Positions 43,555 through 53,355 are shown, numbered from the stretch's first letter. The stretch: 64,000 bases of DNA from Flavobacterium xinjiangense (GCF_900142885.1 NZ_FRCL01000012.1:1-64000), one strand, 5' to 3'. Notes: generated from the sequence alone by a model not told the origin. A program made the numbers and translations.

Positions 43555-46404
43555 TTAATTTTCCATGTAGGCTTCAATTGGAGCACAACTGCAAACTAAG
43601 TTTCTGTCTCCATAAGCATCGTCAGCACGACGAACAGTTGGCCAGAATTTATTTTCAGCAATATAATCTAATGGGAAAGCGGCTTGCTCTCTTGTGTAAG
43701 GGAAATTCCAAACATCAGTAGTAAGCATTGCTAAAGTATGAGGAGAATTTTTCATAACGTTATTGCTATCGTCAGCATTACTGGCTTCAATTTCTTTACG
43801 GATTGAAATCATTGCATCACAAAAACGGTCTAGTTCTTCTAAGTTTTCACTCTCTGTTGGTTCAATCATTAAGGTTCCTGCAACTGGGAAAGAAACCGTT
43901 GGAGCATGGAAACCATAATCCATCAAACGTTTTGCGATATCAGTCACTTCAATTCCTTTTTGTTTGAAAGGACGACATTCTAAAATCATCTCGTGTGCAG
44001 CACGACCCATTTCACCTGAATATAACGTATCGTAGTGACCGTTTAATTTTTCTTTGATATAGTTCGCATTCAGGATAGCATATTCGGTAGATTGTTTTAA
44101 ACCTTCAGCACCTAACATACAGATATAACCATAAGAAATCAAACAAACTAAAGCAGAACCCCAAGGTGCAGCCGAAATAGCTGTGATAGCATTTTCACCA
44201 CCAGTTGCAATTACAGGATTGGTTGGCAAAAATGGTACTAGTTGTGGAGCAACACATATTGGTCCAACACCTGGTCCACCACCACCGTGAGGAATAGCGA
44301 ATGTTTTGTGTAAGTTTAAGTGACAAACGTCAGCACCGATAGTTGCAGGATTTGTTAATCCTACTTGGGCATTCATGTTGGCACCATCCATATATACTTG
44401 TCCGCCATTATCGTGAATCAATTGTGTGATTTCTTTAATAGCACTTTCAAAAACACCATGTGTCGAAGGATAAGTTACCATCAAACAAGAAAGATTGTCT
44501 TTGTGAAGAATTGCTTTTTCACGTAAATCTTCCACGTCGATATTTCCGTTTTCTAGTGTTTTGGTAACAATCACTTTCATTCCTGCCATAGCTGCCGAAG
44601 CTGGATTTGTTCCGTGAGCTGATGATGGGATTAAAGCAATGTTTCTATGATGATCTCCTCTTGATTGGTGGTAAGCACGAATTACCATTAATCCTGCATA
44701 TTCACCTTGAGCACCAGAATTAGGTTGTAGAGTCGTTCCTGCAAAACCAGTGATAACATTTAATTGTTGTTCCAATTTTGATAACATTTCCTGATATCCT
44801 TGTGCTTGATCAAGTGGTGCAAATGGGTGAATGTTATTCCATTGTGCCATGCTCAAAGGCAACATTTCGGAAGCAGCATTCAATTTCATAGTACAAGATC
44901 CCAATGAAATCATCGAGTGATTCAACGCCAAATCTTTTCGTTCCAACATTTTGATGTAACGCATTAAAGCAGTTTCAGAATGGTATTTGTTGAAAACATC
45001 GTGTTGCAAGAACGTTGATGTTCTGTTTATGTTTTCTGGAAAATGATTGGTTTCAGATAAACTTTCAATTGTAGTTGCTTGTTTGTCATTTGCGGAAGCA
45101 AAAACAGCAATAATTTTATTTAAATCAGCAATACTTGTCGTTTCATTCAAAGAAATTGAAACCGTATTTTCGTCAACGTAATAAAAGTTAATTTCGTTTT
45201 GTTCAGCAATCGTTTTTACTTTTTTGGCATCAGCCTTTACAACGATGGTGTCAAAGAAAGCAGTGTTGGTTTGCTGTAAACCTAATTTTTCTAATGCGTT
45301 TGCCAAAGTCGCCGCAGAAGCATGTACTTTATTAGCGATATATTGCAATCCTTTTGGACCGTGATAAACCGCGTACATTCCAGCCATAACTGATAACAGT
45401 ACTTGTGCAGTACAAATATTTGAAGTCGCTTTATCACGTTTGATGTGTTGTTCGCGTGTTTGCAAAGCCATACGCAACGCACGATTCCCATTAGTATCAA
45501 CAGTTACTCCGATGATTCTTCCCGGCATACTTCTTTTATACTCATCTTTTGTTGCAAAATAAGCAGCATGTGGTCCACCATAACCTAACGGAATTCCGAA
45601 ACGTTGTGTAGTTCCAAGCACAACAGCAGCGCCCATTTCTCCTGGAGGAGTCAGTTTTGCCAAACTTAAAATATCAGCAGCAACAGCTACTTTTATTTCA
45701 TTTTCTGCCGCTTTAGCGATAAAATCAGCATAGTCATGAACTTGTCCAAATTTTCCTGGATATTGAAGGATTGCTCCGAAAAATTCAGTTGAGAAATCGA
45801 ATTCTTCATGGTTTCCAATCACTAATTCAACACCAATAGGAGTGGAACGCGTTTGTAAAACCGATAATGTTTGCGGTAAAATTTCTTCTGAAACAAAGAA
45901 TTTACAAACGTTAGCTTTCTTTTGATCACGAGATCTTACATCAAATAACAAAGCCATAGCTTCGGCTGCTGCAGTAGCTTCATCTAATAGTGAAGCATTG
46001 GCAATTTCCATTCCAGTTAATTCGATAACCATGGTCTGGAAATTCAAAATCGCTTCTAAACGACCTTGAGCAATTTCAGCTTGGTAGGGCGTGTAAGCAG
46101 TGTACCATCCCGGATTTTCAAAAACATTTCTTTGAATAACCGCAGGAATAATTGCTTGATTGTATCCCAACCCAATATAAGATTGGAACATTTTGTTTTT
46201 ATTTCCTAATTTTTGAATATGATTTGCAAATTCATATTCGGTCATTGCAGGTTCTAAATCTAAGTCTGATTTCAAGCGAATGTCACTTGGAATAGTTTCG
46301 AAAATCAATTGATCCAGCGTTTCCGCGCCAATTGTTTTCAACATATGTTGTAGGTCGTTTTCTCTTGGGCCTATGTGTCTTAAAGCAAAAGCATCTGTTT
46401 TCAT
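43555..46404 (-). CDS. gcvP: glycine dehydrogenase (decarboxylating), P protein
   Basis: 949-residue P protein of the glycine cleavage system, fusing the N- and C-halves into one chain as in E. coli and most Bacteroidetes. It decarboxylates glycine with pyridoxal phosphate and passes the aminomethyl group to lipoyl-GcvH. PLP is bound by Lys700 in LNLHKTFAIPHGGGGPG. Other landmarks: AFALRHIGPRENDL at the start, YGGPHAAYFATKDEYKRSMPGRI, SLGSCTMKLNA, and PTESENLEELDRF. Monocistronic; GcvH and GcvT are not in the window. No glycine riboswitch-like structure was seen upstream. Confidence 0.96.
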   Translation of the reverse strand: MKTDAFALRHIGPRENDLQHMLKTIGAETLDQLIFETIPSDIRLKSDLDLEPAMTEYEFANHIQKLGNKNKMFQSYIGLGYNQAIIPAVIQRNVFENPGWYTAYTPYQAEIAQGRLEAILNFQTMVIELTGMEIANASLLDEATAAAEAMALLFDVRSRDQKKANVCKFFVSEEILPQTLSVLQTRSTPIGVELVIGNHEEFDFSTEFFGAILQYPGKFGQVHDYADFIAKAAENEIKVAVAADILSLAKLTPPGEMGAAVVLGTTQRFGIPLGYGGPHAAYFATKDEYKRSMPGRIIGVTVDTNGNRALRMALQTREQHIKRDKATSNICTAQVLLSVMAGMYAVYHGPKGLQYIANKVHASAATLANALEKLGLQQTNTAFFDTIVVKADAKKVKTIAEQNEINFYYVDENTVSISLNETTSIADLNKIIAVFASANDKQATTIESLSETNHFPENINRTSTFLQHDVFNKYHSETALMRYIKMLERKDLALNHSMISLGSCTMKLNAASEMLPLSMAQWNNIHPFAPLDQAQGYQEMLSKLEQQLNVITGFAGTTLQPNSGAQGEYAGLMVIRAYHQSRGDHHRNIALIPSSAHGTNPASAAMAGMKVIVTKTLENGNIDVEDLREKAILHKDNLSCLMVTYPSTHGVFESAIKEITQLIHDNGGQVYMDGANMNAQVGLTNPATIGADVCHLNLHKTFAIPHGGGGPGVGPICVAPQLVPFLPTNPVIATGGENAITAISAAPWGSALVCLISYGYICMLGAEGLKQSTEYAILNANYIKEKLNGHYDTLYSGEMGRAAHEMILECRPFKQKGIEVTDIAKRLMDYGFHAPTVSFPVAGTLMIEPTESENLEELDRFCDAMISIRKEIEASNADDSNNVMKNSPHTLAMLTTDVWNFPYTREQAAFPLDYIAENKFWPTVRRADDAYGDRNLVCSCAPIEAYMEN

Positions 46405-46435
46405 ACAAAAATATAGGTGTTGTTTTTTAGTGGTG

Positions 46436-46443
46436 CAAAAATA
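46436..46443 (-). promoter_or_regulatory. candidate -7 element of gcvP
   Basis: TATTTTTG on the minus strand, 31 bp before the gcvP ATG. No clear -33 TTG. Confidence 0.38.
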
Positions 46444-46539
46444 AGTATTATTAATAATTTAAAAGGTGTTTTGTGGCGCCTATTTTGTCAATTTTTCAAC
46501 TAAATGATGTATTTGTTCACAATTGACTAATTTTGTTTA

Positions 46540-47352
46540 ATGAAGATTTTTAAACAAATATTTAATTTTTACATAAATAGTAGCATACACGTTGCTTTAT
46601 CCTGTTATTTTCTAGTCAGGATGACGCAACATATGTTCCACATTTCTTTTGACGAAGCAATTGCTAATTTTGTTTTTTTCGGAACAGTTGTAGGATATAA
46701 TTTTGTAAAATATGATGCCTTGGCCAGAGCCAAAAAACTGCAAATGCGAACGGAGTTAAAAATAATTGCGCTATTTAGTTTTTTTGCGTTTCTTTTGGTT
46801 GGTTTTTATTTTTTTCAACTTCAAAGGATTACCCAAATTGTAGCAGTTGCTTTTTTGAGTGTCACATTATTATATACACTTCCGTTTTTTCCAAATAGAA
46901 AAAATGCCAGAAACTGGGCCGGTATAAAAATTTATATAGTGGCTTTATGTTGGGTTGGTGTGACTTTAGGACTGCCTATTTTGAATGCAGAAATTGCTAT
47001 TACTTCCGATTTTTATCTAAAATGCATCCAGCGATTCATCTTAATTTTTGTATTGGTTTTAATATTCGAAATTATTGATTTGGCAAATGACGATCCTCAT
47101 TTGAAAACTGTTCCGCAACAAATAGGAATCAAGCGAACTAAATTATTGGGAATATTGCTTCTGATTCCGTTTTATTTTCTTGAATTTTTAAAAAGTAATT
47201 TCGATAAAAAACAGCTAATCATCAATTTGATTTTAGTTGCATTAATTTCCTTATTTCTGCTTTTCGCCAATGAAAAACGTTCAAGATATTACGCTGCTTT
47301 TTGGGTAGAAAGTATTCCGATAATTTGGTGGTTGTTACTTGTCAGCTTCTAA
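46540..47352 (+). CDS. UbiA-like polytopic membrane protein
   Basis: 270-residue membrane protein with about eight hydrophobic segments. Two pairs of polar motifs resemble, but do not match, UbiA prenyltransferase sites: NFVKYDALARAKKL (near 56-69) in place of the first Asp-rich motif, and IIDLANDDPHLKTVPQQIGIKRT (shown by ANDDPH) in place of the second. A true UbiA enzyme normally has two N/D-x-x-x-D motifs; here the first is degenerate, so activity is uncertain. A UbiA-fold relative is my best guess. It is convergent with an SRPBCC protein gene and has no close partner. Confidence 0.6.
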   Translation: MKIFKQIFNFYINSSIHVALSCYFLVRMTQHMFHISFDEAIANFVFFGTVVGYNFVKYDALARAKKLQMRTELKIIALFSFFAFLLVGFYFFQLQRITQIVAVAFLSVTLLYTLPFFPNRKNARNWAGIKIYIVALCWVGVTLGLPILNAEIAITSDFYLKCIQRFILIFVLVLIFEIIDLANDDPHLKTVPQQIGIKRTKLLGILLLIPFYFLEFLKSNFDKKQLIINLILVALISLFLLFANEKRSRYYAAFWVESIPIIWWLLLVSF

Positions 47353-47375
47353 GAATTGTATTTTTATGAATTATT

Positions 47376-47828
47376 CTACTGCTTTTCTGATAAAATTCTC
47401 AATGTTTTATTTCTCTCAATAAGAAAATTAAGCATATGATTTTTTAAAAATAAATAATCAAATACTTTTCCAAATACCCCAAAAGGGACTTCGTAATATA
47501 ATTTGTCTTTCATGACAGTCAGCCCATTTTTTTCTGTAAAAAAATGTTCATGTCGAAAAGATTTAAAATGTCCTTCTTCCATTTCATCAACAAAATAGTC
47601 ATACAGATTCATCGCCGTTATTCTGCTTTTATGTTTTAAATAAACTCCAAAATGTTTGCCTCGCCAAGTTACGGTTTCATTAAAATTGATTAATCCGGAC
47701 ATTATTCCGTCAATTGCGGTTTCATGAGTAGGACTCGCAGATTGCTGGTGTACATCAATATTTCGAGATAAGTCAAAAACAGATTGGCGTGGTGCGTTTA
47801 TTCTTGTGATAACTTTTAGTACAGTCAT
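47376..47828 (-). CDS. SRPBCC (START-like) fold protein
   Basis: 150-residue protein with a START/Bet v1-like fold: VITRINAPRQSVFDLSRNIDVH (by landmarks RINAPRQSVFDL), ISGLINFNETVTWRGKHFG and VPFGVFGKVFDYLFLKNHML. This type often appears as cell-division inhibitor-like or ligand-binding proteins in Bacteroidetes. No catalytic residue is evident. It starts 5 bp after the DUF2071 stop, so they form an operon. Confidence 0.75.
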   Translation of the reverse strand: MTVLKVITRINAPRQSVFDLSRNIDVHQQSASPTHETAIDGIMSGLINFNETVTWRGKHFGVYLKHKSRITAMNLYDYFVDEMEEGHFKSFRHEHFFTEKNGLTVMKDKLYYEVPFGVFGKVFDYLFLKNHMLNFLIERNKTLRILSEKQ

Positions 47829-47833
47829 TAAAA

Positions 47834-48541
47834 TTAGATTTTTCGTTTGTCTTCAATGCTGATTTTCGAGCCAATAGCAAGAAATACAGAGGTAGGTTTC
47901 AACTCTTTAATAAAGGCAAATTCCGGCCCGTAAACAGTTTCAAAATCTATTTCGGATTTATTGTTAATGACCTCAAATTGCTGCCATCTCGGATGTGTAA
48001 CTTGGTATTCAAAAGTTTCATTTTCGTTGATTTTGGTGTAACCAAAGTAATGTTCTGTTATAAACTCTGCTTCAGAGTCTACTTCAATCAGAATGGGATT
48101 TTTATTGGTTTCTACATGTATGGTATTCCAATTGTTATTTACCTTCCATTGGTATATAAATTCGCGTGAGTTTTCATTCACTTTTAAAAGATGTTTCATG
48201 GGTAAAGTCTCATAATGCTCATTGTAAAATGTATTTGCTACAAATGATATGGCATATTTTGGAACAATTTCACTGATAAAAACTGCGCCTCTTTTCCAAA
48301 CTCCGTTCTCAAAAAGTCTCACATAAAACCGAAGATTTACTTCTTCAAAATCAGAATGAAAAGGAATTTTTATTCCTAAAACTCGAACGTTTTCGAATAA
48401 GAAACCGATAAAGCTGACATAACATTTGCCGTTGAAGAAATCTATTTCGGTTCCTTTTGGAACGTATTTTTGTAATATTTGAGGATTAACTTCATAATTA
48501 ATCATTGCAAGATTATTCCACTCGGCTTTTAAGAAACTCAT
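47834..48541 (-). CDS. DUF2071 (YqjF-like) family protein
   Basis: 235-residue cytosolic beta-rich protein of the DUF2071/YqjF family: the N-terminus has MSFLKAEWNNLAMINYEVNP, and KGTEIDFFNGKCYVSFIGFLF is the conserved core (seen by CYVSFIGF). The C-terminus ends FLAIGSKISIEDKRKI. Family function is unknown. It leads a two-gene unit with the SRPBCC gene. Confidence 0.78.
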   Translation of the reverse strand: MSFLKAEWNNLAMINYEVNPQILQKYVPKGTEIDFFNGKCYVSFIGFLFENVRVLGIKIPFHSDFEEVNLRFYVRLFENGVWKRGAVFISEIVPKYAISFVANTFYNEHYETLPMKHLLKVNENSREFIYQWKVNNNWNTIHVETNKNPILIEVDSEAEFITEHYFGYTKINENETFEYQVTHPRWQQFEVINNKSEIDFETVYGPEFAFIKELKPTSVFLAIGSKISIEDKRKI

Positions 48542-48573
48542 AATTTGATTGAATTAGGTAGTAAAAAGAGAAG

Positions 48574-48593
48574 CCGAAGTAAGTAAACTTCGG
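48574..48593 (-). terminator. weak terminator of the M3 peptidase gene
   Basis: 7-bp stem CCGAAGT/ACTTCGG (48574-48580 with 48587-48593) with a 6-nt loop; the T-rich tract on the minus strand begins after a few bases. It lies 19 bp after the peptidase stop. Confidence 0.5.
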
Positions 48594-48611
48594 GTTCTAA
48601 ATAGTTGTTAT

Positions 48612-50639
48612 TTAAATTAATCCTGCTCTCTTTAACAAAGCGTCTGGCGAAGGTTCTTGCCCTCTAAAGCGTTTGTATAAAACCATGGGTTGTTCCGTTC
48701 CGCCTTTTGAAAGTACATTTTCTTTGAATTTTGTTGCCACTTCTTTATCGAAAATTCCTTTTTCCTGAAAATAAGCAAAAGCATCTGCATCAAGAACTTC
48801 AGCCCATTTATAACTGTAATATCCAGAAGAATATCCACCTTGAAAAATATGTGAAAACGAAACACTCATGCAATTTTCGGCTACATCAGGATATAAAGTG
48901 GTATTTTCGAAAACTGCTTTTTCGAAAGCTTTTACATCTGTAATTCCGTTTGGATTGTTACTGTGAAAAGCCATGTCCAATAACCCAAAACTGATTTGAC
49001 GTAAAGTTGCCAGTCCTTCTTGAAAACTGGCGCTTTCTTTGATTTTTTCCACAAATTCCTGCGGAATAATTTCTCCAGTTTGATAATGATTGGCAAATAA
49101 AGCTAAGGCTTCTGGCTCATAACACCAGTTTTCCATAATCTGGCTTGGCAATTCCACAAAATCCCAATACACTGAAGTTCCAGATAAACTAGGATATGTT
49201 GTATTCGCTAACATACCGTGTAAACCGTGACCAAATTCATGAAACAAAGTCGTTACTTCATTAAATGTCAATAAAGAGGGTTTAGTTTCTGTTGGTTTGG
49301 TGAAATTGCAAACATTAGAAATATGTGGTCTTTCGTTTATGCCATCTTTAATATATTGTGATTTAAAAGAGGTCATCCAAGCACCATTTCGTTTACCTTT
49401 TCTTGGAAAAAAATCAGCATAGAAAATGGCAACTAATTGATTGTTTTCATCTTTTACTTCGTAAGTCGTAACTTCAGTATGGTATTTATCGATATCGAAA
49501 ATTTCAGTAAATGATATTCCGTATAATTTTTGAGCAATCGTAAATGCTCCATTTAAAACTTTTTCTAATTGAAAATACGGCTTTAGTTTTTCATCATCTA
49601 AATTGAATAATTTTTGTTTCAATTTTTCAGAATAATAAGCGCCGTCCCATTTTTCTAAATGATCAATGCCATCCAATTCTTTCGCGTAAGCGGTAAGTTC
49701 AGCAAACTCTCTTTCTGCTGCGGGTTTTGCTTTCACTAATAAATCATTCAAAAACGATTTTACTTTGTCTGGATTTTGTGCCATTCTTTCTTCCAAAACA
49801 AAATGAGAATGTGTTTCGTAACCCAATAAATTAGCCCTTTCATAACGCAATTTGGCAATTTTTAATACATTTTCCTGATTGTCGTATTCATTGTTCTTGA
49901 ATGCTTTTTTTCCTGCAGCAATAGCAATTTCTTTTCGAAGTTCCCTGTTGTCAGCATAAGTTACAAAAGGAATATAACTTGGGAAATCTAACGTGAAAAT
50001 CCAACCTTCTGTATTCTTAGAATTGGCTAATGATTTTGCAGCTTCTATAGTTCCTTCTGGCAATCCTTTTAGATCGGTTTCCTCAGTAATAATTAATTCG
50101 TAATTATTAGTTTCGGCCAAAACATTTTCACCATAAGTCAGTTTCAGTTTGGCTAATTCAGTATCGATTTCGCGTAAGCGTATTTTTTTATCGTCAGAAA
50201 GTAACGCTCCGTTTCTAGAGAAATTTTTGAATTTTTTATCTAATAATGTAGCTTGTTCAGGCATTAAAGTCAAACTTTCTTTTTGCTCAAAAACTGATTT
50301 TACTCTTTTGAATAAATCCGAGTTCAAAGTAATATCGTTGCTGAATTCTGTTAACAATGGCGAAACTTCCTGAGCGATTTTCTGCATTTCGTCTGACGTT
50401 TCTGCCGAGTTCAAATTGAAGAATATACTGGATAATCGGTCTAGTGCATTTCCCGAAAAATCCAATACTTCTATAGTGTTTGCGAATGTTGGTGATTGTG
50501 GATTATTCACAATTGCATCAATTTCGGCTTTTGCAGAGGCAATATTTTCAATAAATGAAGGCTTGTAATCCTCTAGTTTTATTTGAGAAAATGGAGCGGT
50601 ATCGTATTTTGTATTGAAATGTTGAGTAAGAATTTTCAT
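48612..50639 (-). CDS. M3 family oligopeptidase (Dcp/OpdA-like)
   Basis: 675-residue thimet-type zinc peptidase that degrades short peptides in the cytoplasm. The zinc motif is HEFGHGLHG (467-475), with EEVTTLF before it and DAFAYFQEKGIF and YSSGYYSYKWAEVLDADAFA near the end (by YSYKWAEVL). I start at the ATG at 50639 (MKILTQHFN); an in-frame ATG at 50690 would overlap a candidate -7 box (50688-50695) and give a non-conserved leader. Length fits dipeptidyl carboxypeptidase or oligopeptidase A; these cannot be separated here. Confidence 0.92.
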   Translation of the reverse strand: MKILTQHFNTKYDTAPFSQIKLEDYKPSFIENIASAKAEIDAIVNNPQSPTFANTIEVLDFSGNALDRLSSIFFNLNSAETSDEMQKIAQEVSPLLTEFSNDITLNSDLFKRVKSVFEQKESLTLMPEQATLLDKKFKNFSRNGALLSDDKKIRLREIDTELAKLKLTYGENVLAETNNYELIITEETDLKGLPEGTIEAAKSLANSKNTEGWIFTLDFPSYIPFVTYADNRELRKEIAIAAGKKAFKNNEYDNQENVLKIAKLRYERANLLGYETHSHFVLEERMAQNPDKVKSFLNDLLVKAKPAAEREFAELTAYAKELDGIDHLEKWDGAYYSEKLKQKLFNLDDEKLKPYFQLEKVLNGAFTIAQKLYGISFTEIFDIDKYHTEVTTYEVKDENNQLVAIFYADFFPRKGKRNGAWMTSFKSQYIKDGINERPHISNVCNFTKPTETKPSLLTFNEVTTLFHEFGHGLHGMLANTTYPSLSGTSVYWDFVELPSQIMENWCYEPEALALFANHYQTGEIIPQEFVEKIKESASFQEGLATLRQISFGLLDMAFHSNNPNGITDVKAFEKAVFENTTLYPDVAENCMSVSFSHIFQGGYSSGYYSYKWAEVLDADAFAYFQEKGIFDKEVATKFKENVLSKGGTEQPMVLYKRFRGQEPSPDALLKRAGLI

Positions 50640-50687
50640 TGTAGTGTCGTTAATTATCATTAGTTGAAATATAATAATTTCAATATA

Positions 50688-50695
50688 CAAATGTA
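50688..50695 (-). promoter_or_regulatory. candidate -7 element of the M3 peptidase gene
   Basis: TACATTTG on the minus strand, about 49 bp before the chosen ATG. No -33 TTG. It supports the shorter start. Confidence 0.38.
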
Positions 50696-50854
50696 GGTAT
50701 TTATTAAAAAAAAATGGGGTTTCTAAACGGATTGATTAACTGTTAAACTTTATAAAACGTCAGTCTCTGTTGGGTTTAAAATTACCTATATTGTAAAAAA
50801 ATAATTGGTTATTAAGCCAGTTCATTATAATAAAGTTAATAAATTAAGTGCGAT

Positions 50855-51523
50855 ATGAAATATCAAGTTACAATAAAAAGCGCCTTTAGTGTGGATGAAA
50901 TTGAAGACTATTGGACCAATGACGATTATATAAAATTACTGGAAAAATTCGATTATCCAGATGCAGACGGAGATACAACTAGTTTAAAAGAGTTATTGTT
51001 TATGGCAATTTCTGATTTTGAACCTAAAGAAGCGGCTGTAATCGTATTGACTTATAAATTATCGGAACAATTAAATGAAGGACAAATCCAACAGATTTCT
51101 AATGACATGTTTTTAGATAAAGTTTGTGAAGAATATCCTGAAATAGGTTTGCATTCGAAACTGTTTCACGTCAATCAATTACTTTTCAAGGCTTATAATG
51201 GAAAATTCCCTAATGCGAAAGCTACTGTTGTGAAATGTAGTTTTACTCCTTTAGAGGATGAAAATGTAAAAGAGTTGTCAAAGGAAGATATTTTAAAACT
51301 GTTAAGTAACGGATTGTCTGAAAGTACTCTTATTAAAAGATTGTTTGATCAGGCGATGACTCAAAATGCTCCATTTCCAGAAGCAGAGGATATACTTTGG
51401 GATTTATCCACAACTGATAATGTCAATTTTACTATTGTCACATCTGAGTATTGGTTAAATAGAGATGATATTATCGCTTCAGAATTTGAAGGCGTTATAG
51501 AAGATTCAGTAATTGTAGAATAA
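50855..51523 (+). CDS. conserved hypothetical protein
   Basis: 222-residue acidic cytoplasmic protein with no signal peptide or membrane helix. I recognise no domain. It starts MKYQVTIKSAFSVDEIEDYW, is rich in Asp/Glu and Leu, and has TVVKCSFTPLEDENVKELSK in the middle (visible by CSFTPLED). Alternating hydrophobic and acidic residues suggest a mixed alpha/beta fold. It stands alone, ending at a terminator shared with purE. The downstream neighbours (purE, purK) are on the other strand and give no clue to function. Confidence 0.7.
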   Translation: MKYQVTIKSAFSVDEIEDYWTNDDYIKLLEKFDYPDADGDTTSLKELLFMAISDFEPKEAAVIVLTYKLSEQLNEGQIQQISNDMFLDKVCEEYPEIGLHSKLFHVNQLLFKAYNGKFPNAKATVVKCSFTPLEDENVKELSKEDILKLLSNGLSESTLIKRLFDQAMTQNAPFPEAEDILWDLSTTDNVNFTIVTSEYWLNRDDIIASEFEGVIEDSVIVE

Positions 51524-51544
51524 TAAATTTATGATTTGAAATAG

Positions 51545-51571
51545 AAAAAAGCTCCGTAATGGAGCTTTTTT
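51545..51571. terminator. bidirectional terminator between the unknown gene and purE
   Basis: 11-bp stem (51545-51555 with 51561-51571), 5-nt loop, with long T tracts either way. Confidence 0.9.
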
Positions 51572-51572
51572 T

Positions 51573-52055
51573 TTATTTATTGAGAGTTTCGGAGGCAATG
51601 TTTACTGCTTCTTTCAATCCTGTTTTATACAATATGATTCGGTCGAGTACTGCTTTGTTGTGACTTCCTATAATTTGAGCGGCAAGGATTCCGGCATTTT
51701 TCGCTCCATTTAGCGCAACTGTTGCGACAGGAACACCTCCTGGCATTTGAAGAATAGACAAAATACTGTCCCAACCATCAATAGAATTACTTGATTTTAC
51801 CGGAACGCCAATTATTGGTAGAGGTGACATAGAAGCTACCATTCCAGGTAAATGTGCTGCACCTCCAGCACCCGCAATTATAACTGATATCCCACGATGA
51901 TGTGCGTTTTTACTAAAATCGAATAATTTTTCGGGAGTTCTATGTGCGGAAACAATGTCAACTTCTGTTTCTATGTCAAATGCTTTTAAGATGTCTATCG
52001 CTTCTTGCATTACGGGCATATCTGATATGCTTCCCATTATTACGGCTACTTTCAT
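51573..52055 (-). CDS. purE: N5-carboxyaminoimidazole ribonucleotide mutase
   Basis: 160-residue class I PurE, which rearranges N5-CAIR to CAIR in purine synthesis. Landmarks: VAVIMGSISDMPVMQEA (phosphate loop), SAHRTPEKLFDF with the catalytic His, and GAGGAAHLPGMVASMSPLPIIGVPV by GAGGAAHLPG and PIIGVPV. The gene lies 90 bp after purK on the minus strand, the usual purK-purE pair. Confidence 0.95.
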   Translation of the reverse strand: MKVAVIMGSISDMPVMQEAIDILKAFDIETEVDIVSAHRTPEKLFDFSKNAHHRGISVIIAGAGGAAHLPGMVASMSPLPIIGVPVKSSNSIDGWDSILSILQMPGGVPVATVALNGAKNAGILAAQIIGSHNKAVLDRIILYKTGLKEAVNIASETLNK

Positions 52056-52145
52056 TTTTATTTATTTAAAGATTAAAAAATTTAAAGATTGAAAAATCAT
52101 TTAAAACTCAATTAGCTTACTACAATTTTTAAATCATTAAATCTT

Positions 52146-53312
52146 TTAATTATTCAATTTATCACTGATTACTCTAATCGTATTCTTAACATCCTCTGCA
52201 ATTTTTCTTGCTTCAGCAATATCTTCATTTACTATAGTTACATGTCCCATTTTTCTAAAGGGACGCGTTTGTTTCTTTCCGTAAATGTGTGGCGTAACAC
52301 CGTCCCATCCTAATATTTTTTCTATATTTTCATATATGACATTACCTGAAAAGCCTTCTTCCCCAACCAAATTTACCATAATTCCTGCTACTTTGCTATC
52401 CGTTTTTCCCAGAGGTAAATTAAGAATGGCACGCAAATGGTTTTCAAATTGTGAAGTATAGCTGGCTTCAATAGAATAATGTCCTGAATTGTGTGGACGA
52501 GGAGCCACTTCGTTTACTAAGATTTCATCCTCTTCTGTTTGAAACATTTCAACGGCCAATAATCCTACGTGATTGAATTTTTCGGAAACGGTTAAGGCAA
52601 TTGTTCTTGCTTTCTCGGCAACTTTATCATCAATTCTGGCTGGGCAAATCACATATTCTACTTGGTTTGCTTCAGGGTGAAATTCCATCTCAACCACAGG
52701 ATATGTTTTAATATCTCCGGATGGATTGCGGCAAACAATAACGGCTAATTCATTTTTGAACGGAACCATTTCTTCTGCAATGCATTCTACATTAGCTAAA
52801 TTGTCTAAATCCGAGATTTGTCTAATTACTTTGACTCCATTTCCGTCATAACCAAATTCCGTACATTTCCATACGAAAGGTAATTTTAGTTTAGAATCAA
52901 GAATATCAAGAACTACGCTTTTTAGATTTGGGAATCGTTTGTAATTTGCAGTTGGTATACTATGTTGGATATAAAAATCTTTCTGAATTCCTTTATTTTG
53001 AATAAGTTTCAGTGTTTTAGGAGAAGGATAAACTTTCAATCCTTCATCTTCTAGTTTTGCTAAAGCTTCAAGATTAACCAGCTCGATTTCAAAAGTCAAA
53101 ACATCAACTAACTTTCCGAAATTGTAAACAGTTTCGAAATTCATTAAGTCGCCTTTGAAAAAATGGTCACAGGCTATTTTGCAAGGCGCTTCATCACTTG
53201 GATCAAGTACATAAGTTTGTATGTCGAATTTTCTGGTATCAAACAACAGCATTTTGCCGAGTTGTCCGCCACCGAGAATTCCCAGTTTAAAATCGGAAGA
53301 AAAATAGTTCAT
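52146..53312 (-). CDS. purK: N5-carboxyaminoimidazole ribonucleotide synthase
   Basis: 388-residue ATP-grasp enzyme that makes N5-CAIR from AIR, bicarbonate and ATP. Landmarks: KLGILGGGQLGKMLLFD (start), PSDEAPCKIACDHFFKGD, the ATP-grasp core with KCTEFGYDGNGVKVI, and VNEVAPRPHNSGHYSIEAS (Mg and product site). It supplies the substrate of PurE, the next gene. Candidate -7 box at 53348. Confidence 0.95.
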   Translation of the reverse strand: MNYFSSDFKLGILGGGQLGKMLLFDTRKFDIQTYVLDPSDEAPCKIACDHFFKGDLMNFETVYNFGKLVDVLTFEIELVNLEALAKLEDEGLKVYPSPKTLKLIQNKGIQKDFYIQHSIPTANYKRFPNLKSVVLDILDSKLKLPFVWKCTEFGYDGNGVKVIRQISDLDNLANVECIAEEMVPFKNELAVIVCRNPSGDIKTYPVVEMEFHPEANQVEYVICPARIDDKVAEKARTIALTVSEKFNHVGLLAVEMFQTEEDEILVNEVAPRPHNSGHYSIEASYTSQFENHLRAILNLPLGKTDSKVAGIMVNLVGEEGFSGNVIYENIEKILGWDGVTPHIYGKKQTRPFRKMGHVTIVNEDIAEARKIAEDVKNTIRVISDKLNN

Positions 53313-53347
53313 CGTTATATTGAAATTTATCTTTAAAATTGATTTTA

Positions 53348-53355
53348 CAAAGATA
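53348..53355 (-). promoter_or_regulatory. candidate -7 element of purK-purE
   Basis: TATCTTTG on the minus strand, 35 bp before the purK ATG, predicting a leader of about 30 nt. No TTG at the right distance. Confidence 0.42.

Noticed and set aside
46405..46539. Glycine riboswitch upstream of gcvP
   Set aside because: No paired glycine-aptamer-like helices are visible, and the 5' leader predicted from the -7 box is only about 25 nt.
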